The position numbers were made by a program, and so were the translations under genes. This document shows, in pieces, positions 19,801-25,837 of a stretch of DNA of 25,837 nt. The DNA is taken from positions 2,581-28,417 of the forward strand of contig NW_003205352.1 in the NCBI RefSeq assembly GCF_000006405.1, given 5' to 3'. How positions within the stretch are numbered: position 1 is the stretch's first letter; every line of letters starts with the position of its first letter. The notes under the pieces are model-generated. The model did not search any database, had not been told where the DNA came from, and worked only from the letters and a program-made list of their open reading frames with translations. This stretch comes from Perkinsus marinus ATCC 50983. Lineage: Eukaryota > Perkinsozoa > Perkinsida > Perkinsidae.

Positions 19801-22800
19801 ATTGATTGAATCTCGACGATAAGGTCACCCTCAAGCAGAGGCCCTAGCATGACTTGTCCCTTGAAGAGGAGGGATTTTTGGTGTCTTCGACTCGAGGAAT
19901 CAGGTATGGTTGGTGAAGTCGTCCATCTGCAGATGAGGAATGCAGCTAGGCACAGGGTGCGTCGGACCTTATTGGCTCGAGATCCAAGTAGAGTGTGTCG
20001 TTGATCGATGGGCAGTCTAGTGTGAGGGAGTGTGGTGACTCAAGTGATGATGCTGTATTAGATCGCAGGGCAAGGAGGAGATGCTGGTGTAGTTGATGAC
20101 AGTGAATAACATCATATGAAGAACGTCGTATCTAAGGCATGATTCCCGGAAGTAGGAATGAGATTCTGCCCACTTGACAGGTTCTGGCACTGAACTTGGG
20201 GGTTGTGATGTTGACCAGCAGTGTATTGGCATCATCACGTGTGACGCACGCTGTGATTGATGGACAGTAGTAGAACAATGTATCGTGGTACACTGTGGCG
20301 GGAACTTCAGTACGGAAGCATTGCAGGACTTGACGACTCCGGTTCTGATGGAGGAAGAGGATTTTCCAAAGCATCTTCTCACTGGATACTGTCACCTCAC
20401 GGAAGGGTGATACAGGTTCTGGTGGCACAACTTCTTGCCGAGGGCCGATAGCTTCTTCTCGATCATAGTAGAAAGGAACGGATAGTTTTGTGTTGAAGCG
20501 GGTATGGAAGGATAGGTTCGAATAAGTAGTGAAAAGAGGATCTGGCAAGCTTTCGATGGCTCGCCACCTCTCCATATGAGAAGCTTCCCACCAATGCATG
20601 TGCTCAAGTTATACTCCTGATTCGAGGTAGCTATTGAGATAGCAATGACTTCTTGCATCTCGAACAATGGGTGGGAGAGGCACCACTGCATCATGTGTTG
20701 GTATCTGCATCGTTACGCGCTAAGAGATGACCACGAGAAGGTACTGAAGAGCTTGCCTATGAGTGTCGTTGCATGCACTGATCACCCATTCGCCGACGTA
20801 TCCTTTGGGAATGTGCCAATCATACGGTGCCCACCGATCGAGAAGCTCTGTCAAGGAGAGGCTTTGAGATTGTAGTGGCTCTACTATGATAGGCGGGAGG
20901 GGTAAGACGTTTGTGTCTACAATGAGATGGATCATACTTGTCGTACCCAATCTTGACATACCACCAACAAGAATCGGCCCGATCATGTCAACCAAGCCAA
21001 TCGTGAGGGTGTAGTCTTCGGGCCATATACAACTCGAATGATCATCGATTGAGTCGACGATGCAGAGGCAGATGCGGTAGATGCCACCAGACGTAATCGT
21101 TCGCCTTGGTATGCGCAATGAGGATCGACTAGAGGCTAAGTGGAGCCCACGCTTGTGGTAGACACCACAGACTGCTGTCGGAGTGATGTAGAAGGCGAAC
21201 GTCTCAGTAGTGGTGTCGTTGACGGCGCTCCCTAATGCGATGATGCAATCTGAGATTCGAGCTGGACGTGGTCGGGATGGTGAAGTTACTCACCGCTCCC
21301 CAAGCTACATACCACTTCCTCCGCCGCATACACTGGTACTGACGTGCCTAAGGATAGCAAGGGCCATCTTCAGCAAGCTGGGCGGGAGCCTACAGTTGGG
21401 ACAAATAAGCTGTGTTGGTGACGAAACGACGCGGTCCTCAGTAGCGTCGGCCTTGTGAGCAAGCTTCAGTGATCGGCATAGGACGCAGACTCCCCTCACA
21501 CCTCCCATCCATGGTAGAGGTAGGAGTGCAGCAGGATTAGAGTAGTACACCACCGTATCGAGCCTCCTGCTGCAATGGTCAGGACGACCAGGAGGGGTCA
21601 GCCACATCGATAAGAATAGACCTATAAAGGGGAAGATTATAAAGCCATACGCCATCGTATCACACTTCCGGGATGCATCTTCACCATGATGAGGGAGGTT
21701 GCCTCATCAAAAAGAACTTCATCATAGCCCAAGACCTGCAGAGTGGTCTCCAGTGGTAAAGTCTGGTTGAGATAGGCATATTGAATGTTGTACATCCCAG
21801 GCGGTAGGGGAGGGACTTGTCTAGTGCCGTCTAGAGCAAAGCTGATGTTAGACAGTCGGAGAGTAGAGGACTTACTCGCTTCTGCCACTTTTATGTCCAT
21901 CGTACCATCGTCTTTTTTGAGCCTCACTTCCCCTTCCTCTCTATGAGTTATACCGTATAGTGACATAGTGATGGCTGTATTGGGGTTGAACATTCCAACA
22001 TAGACGACGCCGCCCCCTTCGACAGCCGCCCACCATGCGCCCGGAGCACGTATGACGATTTCAGTGCGGTATCGGCCAACTGCCACTACGGCTGTATTGG
22101 GCTTACGAGGGCCTGGCTCCATGAGGCACATCGGAAGGAGTCCCGAGATGTTTGGGAGGGCATCCCGAGTGGTGGTAGCAGGTGGCAAGAAGAATGCTGG
22201 CGCCATCACCGATGGTCTACCAGCAATGGGTACCGCTCTATTGACCAACCCTGCAGACCTGCGAGTGGAATTTGAGCACGAGGAGTTGAAGAGGAGGCTC
22301 ACGTTCGAATATGGAGTCCTCCTCCTTGCTGAGGATTAGGGCCGTCGGCCCATACCACTCCATTACGAAATAGTCCCATATTCAATGATATGTTACTGTG
22401 AGTTAGGCGTCTCCATTGTATGAGTAGGCTGTTGTTGTGAACGCTATACGATATGCTACCTGACAGGCTGCAATTTATTGAGATGTCTGCATATGAGTAC
22501 TGTCTATTACATCCATCATCCCAACATCCGATGCCTCCCATCGACGTTGGGTCGCTGAGGGCAAACGCAGTCCAATAGCCTCTCCTATGCTTAACAGTGA
22601 TATAACCTCTACTGGATACCCAAACGCCGTCACCCAGTGCCCAATGATAGTCTATCCACTCTAGCTCATCGAAAGTGTAATGCAACCGAGTGAGTGGAGT
22701 GGTTACTGAGAGAACGTAGCCCAAGAGGTAATCCTCTAACGGAGTATACTCGTCAATTGCCGTCACCAGGCGCGCATTGGCGAGGATGTCAGCAACATTC

Positions 22801-25517
22801 TCGGTGATATTCATTGGAAAAGGCAGGTGAGTGTAGCGCCCTGTTGTGTTGGAGCACACGATGTGCTCCTGTGGGGGAAGAGACGGGAATACCCCGGCGG
22901 TGGGTAGTCGTAACGCTGGGGGTATCAGAGAGAGACCAATGGAGGACTCCCCATCAGCCATGATCAGTGAGCAGTTATCCTGTTCATCCTCCATACGGTG
23001 TTCAGAGTGATAGACGATGGACACCGAGGCAATCTCGAACGGTCGGAGGTTCAGAGATGACGCATTGATGGCAAAGGCAGATTGGCACCATTTAGGGGAG
23101 CCGGAGTCGATACTCAGAGTGATGTGCATTGGGAGGGAGGTCCGGAATAATAAGGTGCGGCTGATTGTGGGTGCCAGGATAAGGCCACTGGCCTCATCTA
23201 GTCCTTCACCGAAGTCTATCCGGGCCTTGTCCACGAGCATATCTCCATCCGAACTGGTCACCTAATGAACAACAGACATGAATTGTTAGTGGAATCAAAT
23301 AGGATGGATACTCCTGATCCCTGCATAAGCCCTTGCTGCTGTTTCAGTCGTATTCTGGCAGCCCGGAAGGATATCTCCTGAGGGTCTTCCTCATCCCACG
23401 ACACGTTCACTTTCAAGTGGTATCCGAGTGTCTCTCCTTCCTTATGAGAAACACCCCAGACAGCCTCGTATTGGCCCATGCCGGGTGGATAGAGGAGGAC
23501 TAGCAGGAAGAGCAGAACCACACTGCGTTACACTCACCATCGTACCAGTCGGCTCGGCTGCACCAGGACTGATCTCAGGGAACCACACCCACCGCCTAGT
23601 CCTGGCCTCTATCAATAGACTCACTGCATCAATGCGATACCCAAAGATATCAGCTGGACCTGAGCGCTACCATAATGGTGATCACTCGGACCATTGAGTC
23701 GTATGGAAGTGAAGTCCATCCCTGCCTTGCCCTCGAGTCTGCCCATACTATCATCTCCCATCTTGTCCCCCATAATGGGATGAACTGCTGCGTCTTTGAT
23801 GATGTGTAATAACTCAGTGATAGAATCGAATAATTCTGGCATCTGCCGCAGCCGACTGATCCCGAGAGGCACTGCTGCCGGCCCCACCTCCTCCTTCAGA
23901 GGACCCATGCTTGCCATGGCTGTACCAGCAGCTTGATGAGCCATGTACATTGAATCGTCTAGGCCAGAAGGGCTCACTGGTGATGGAGACCCTATAGACA
24001 TTCCAGAGTAACTGAGCAGCCTACTAGAAGGAGTGGTCGGCGAGAGGCTGCTCACAATGGATGTGGCCAGAGGGTTCCGCTGCCGAAGGTGGGATAGACG
24101 CATAGGGCATCTGAAGGACGAGAGTAGCCACACCAGACAAGAGAGGGAGCCACATTCAAGTCCGCATGGACATCTGTCACGGAACTCCGATACGGCTCCC
24201 ATGAGGAGCGGTTCAGCATCAAGACCATCGCCAGCAGCAGCAGCAGAACGAGCGAAGAGCATCGGAGTGAAGGAGCAATCAACACTGTATGCGTGGTATT
24301 CTACATCACCTGAGGACGGTGGCATACAGGAAGGGAGAGGAGAGTACAATGGCTACAGCCAATGGCCTTGCAGAAGGCTGAGGCGGCCTGTACGTCCTCA
24401 ACATAGCCTTCCTCATACCCACTATCTACACTGTAGGTGAATATCTTCAATATTGCGAACCTTACTCGACCAACCCCTCCTCCTTTAACCATCTGATTAG
24501 ATTTTGAATCGCCTATAGAGGAGGTACGTTGGTCTACCCCTTACCCCAATGATGACGTTGGTGACGTAGTGAGAGAATGGGGTTTGAGCATATATAGCAT
24601 CACCCTCATTGAGGGAGTAATACAAGTCGCAGCCATGATGGAGAGGGGTTGAGCAACCATATCTGGGACAGTATCATCTGCCTACAGGGCTAAGGTCTTC
24701 GTACCCCTCGGAAGGGTCGGGGTTATCCCAGAGGACAGTAGTGATGTCGAAGTCCTGCCCTAATTCCTGTTCGATGAGGTCCATATTGATACCAGAGCCG
24801 ATGATACCCACGAGAAGAGGCCTACCCCGTGGCGCGACCTGAAGGTACGGGCTCACTCAAATGACTACCGTCTCCCATACTCGATGCCTCAATCTGGATA
24901 TCTCACTAGCTTGGAGGACGCTGGTGCCGAACTGTTCTGACTTGAGCGCCCAAGAAAAGTTGAGGAAGGATGTCAAGTAATCCTCCTGATAAAAGCAGTG
25001 ACGTTACCCGCTACAATGCTATGAACCCGTACAGTGACCCTCCTTGATGGATGGGACGGACCAGAGGTTTGAGCTGTAGAGGCCTGATAGTGCAGGTGAT
25101 CACGATCCGACTGGCTTGTGGTGCAGTTTACGTTGAGTGCCGTTCGGTTCGGAGTGGCTACCCTCTTCGACGAGTGCTCAAACCGCGTTCTGTCCATGGG
25201 TCTGCGAGAGCGTGTAATAGGCTCGTGGTCACGATAGGTGATGGGTTAGCGATGCTCACTCATCAATGCTTATCTTATCCGATAGTCTTTTGCGTCTCAC
25301 TTGATTAGTATTGCTGCTGGAGAACTCCCATGCAATGGAGGGTGAGCGCAAAGGAAGGTCGAGTTCAGCTGCAATGACTCGAAGTGGCGAATGATGCTAC
25401 TCCAAGATAGGCTCACGTATAGGCACCTCTACAAGTTTTGGCCAACTCTCATAAAACCCTACTTTCACACTCACCTACCAAGGCAAGAACAATCACTTGA
25501 GCTTCAGTGGTACCCAT
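13892..25517 (-). CDS. Giant type I membrane protein with Cys repeats and RING-H2
   Basis: I know no named homologue. Minus-strand exons can be chained almost without a break from about 25.5 kb down to a TGA at 13892-13894, roughly 2,900 codons in more than 40 exons. Well-supported exons include 24869-24985, 22303-23261 (959 nt), 21666-22258, 15042-15295, 14702-15003, 14428-14646 and 14217-14384. Layout: a long N-terminal region with many N-x-S/T sites; two similar segments containing DGTRQ...PLPPG (about 21.8 and 15.4 kb); at least eight degenerate Y-x-I/L-C-x-C units; one transmembrane helix; a basic stretch; a RING-H2 finger; and a tail. The likely role is an extracellular binding protein with a cytosolic ubiquitin ligase. 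The 5' end is uncertain: ATG 25517 is a candidate, and the gene may start outside the window. Some splice joins (19.0-19.1 and 17.0-17.3 kb, and upstream of 24.99 kb) have more than one solution. Confidence 0.6.
14217..14384 (-). other. RING-H2 finger exon of the giant gene
   Basis: The exon encodes VCPICLQDIF, then LPCSHTLHYLC, then SCPMCRHVPP. The metal ligands run C-x2-C, a loop, C-x-H-x2-H-x2-C and C-x2-C, the C3H2C3 order of RING-H2 E3 ubiquitin ligases. The Ile after the first Cys pair position and the Trp of the helix (VMDWF) are those that usually contact E2 enzymes. The exon is flanked by GT-AG introns 14385-14427 (43 nt) and 14175-14216 (42 nt). Confidence 0.9.
14428..14646 (-). other. 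Transmembrane and basic juxtamembrane exon
   Basis: The exon encodes a short pre-membrane stretch ending RMPHWFSS, then a hydrophobic run (GASILSILIYLLP), then a strongly basic stretch (RVWRRFKKVLRRLRLNHR). The positive-inside rule puts the following RING finger in the cytosol and the upstream repeats outside the cell or in a lumen. It joins the RING exon in frame through the intron 14385-14427. Confidence 0.75.
15205..21088 (-). repeat. Degenerate Cys-x-Cys protein repeats of the giant gene
   Basis: At least eight units share Y-x-I/L/V-C-x-C, a variable loop often with another Cys, an aromatic-rich strand, then G-x-L/V-x-x-x-x-P. Clear copies: 20975-21088 (IYRICLCIV...TIGLVDMIGP), 18567-18705 (YTICLCIDFEGC...VGSLQMVGP, split by intron 18641-18683), 17608-17715 (ERICICFYC...VDLGGLDRVQP) and 15205-15348 (YTLCVCLTTNC...LGNVTVFDNPG, split by intron 15296-15340). 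Weaker copies: near 18.0 kb (IYCLLPAA), 17.05 kb (YRIRALHF...VEGAL), 16556-16633 (FALCLHYSQD...GTMEVSG) and 15.7-15.83 kb (VYRVCATS). The pattern resembles the repeats of very large surface proteins of dinoflagellates and relatives; that is from memory, not a search. Confidence 0.7.
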
Positions 25518-25837
25518 GATGGCTCACGTTAACCACAATGGGGACAGCCATTGTGTGGATGATGGTGATTGGTAAACAAACGTAGAGTGAAGTCAATACC
25601 ATCCAACACCCGTTGAGGGCATCCGCTCTCATTTAAATGACAACACTGAAGAAGGAAACAAGCCTGAACTCCACGGTAGGACATCTACCTTAGAGAAGCC
25701 ATGGAGATAACAATGTGAGTCGTGTCGGATACAACGCGTTCGCTAGCCAAGTGCCTTGGGCCGACCTCACACTCACTATCCGTGACAACGACACCATAAC
25801 CGACTGCGACCACACAACAACATCTTCGGTGAAGACA
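25518..25837. other. Unresolved right edge
   Basis: The minus strand has short open stretches and plausible splice signals (for example around 25.45-25.5 kb), so further 5' exons or the promoter of the giant gene could lie here. No frame is long or convincing enough to call, and the plus strand shows nothing. Confidence 0.35.

Noticed and set aside
24660-24870. LLVGIIGSGIN in the N-terminal part of the giant protein, reminiscent of the subtilase Asp motif
   Set aside because: The catalytic Asp position is Gly, and no His-Gly-Thr or Ser-Met-Ala motif follows in order, so a peptidase call is unsupported.
1-25837. Mobile elements, retroelements, viral genes, CRISPR arrays
   Set aside because: No transposase, integrase, reverse transcriptase or capsid-like frame, no terminal repeats and no regularly spaced direct repeats were seen.

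Overview
The window is nuclear DNA from a unicellular eukaryote. Genes lie on both strands and are cut by many very short introns, most of them 41-54 nt with GT...AG ends. TAA, TAG and TGA all act as ordinary stops. Conserved proteins (sideroflexin, SGT1, WDR54, centrin, CCT1/TCP-1 alpha) reassemble cleanly only when these introns are removed. A repeat of the form Y-x-I/L-C-x-C ... G-x-L-x-x-x-G-P fills a giant surface protein on the right. Intron size, gene content and that repeat style suggest an alveolate such as Perkinsus; the genus is an inference. I saw no transposase, reverse transcriptase, viral gene or CRISPR array.

Layout, left to right: 1-630 (-) 5' part of sideroflexin, running off the left edge; 754-1744 (+) SGT1 (CS plus SGS domains, no TPR); 1881-3215 (+) intronless single-pass membrane protein with an acidic tail; 3342-4958 (+) WDR54-like WD40 protein, 11 exons; 5463-6193 (-) centrin, 6 exons; 6417-8599 (-) CCT1, 12 exons; 9021-12135 (+) a 16-exon low-complexity protein of unknown function; 12321-12887 (-) and 12952-13332 (+) two small divergent genes of unknown function; 13892 to about 25517 (-) one giant gene of more than 40 exons.

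Two things stand out. First, an intact tRNA-Ser(CGA) with its own Pol III signals lies inside an intron of the 9021-12135 gene, in the same orientation. Second, the right 11 kb encodes a very large, probably glycosylated, type I membrane protein. Its outer part carries a degenerate cysteine repeat, followed by one transmembrane helix, a basic stretch and a cytosolic RING-H2 finger. This looks like a giant surface receptor or adhesin joined to a ubiquitin ligase, and is the best candidate here for an undescribed system.

The conserved genes are housekeeping or ciliary (CCT1 tubulin/actin folding, SGT1 co-chaperone, centrin and WDR54 at basal bodies or cilia). Their nearness may be chance. Exon models for sideroflexin, SGT1, WDR54, centrin and CCT1 are supported by protein family matches. 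The models of the unknown genes rest on open frame, splice phase and intron length only.
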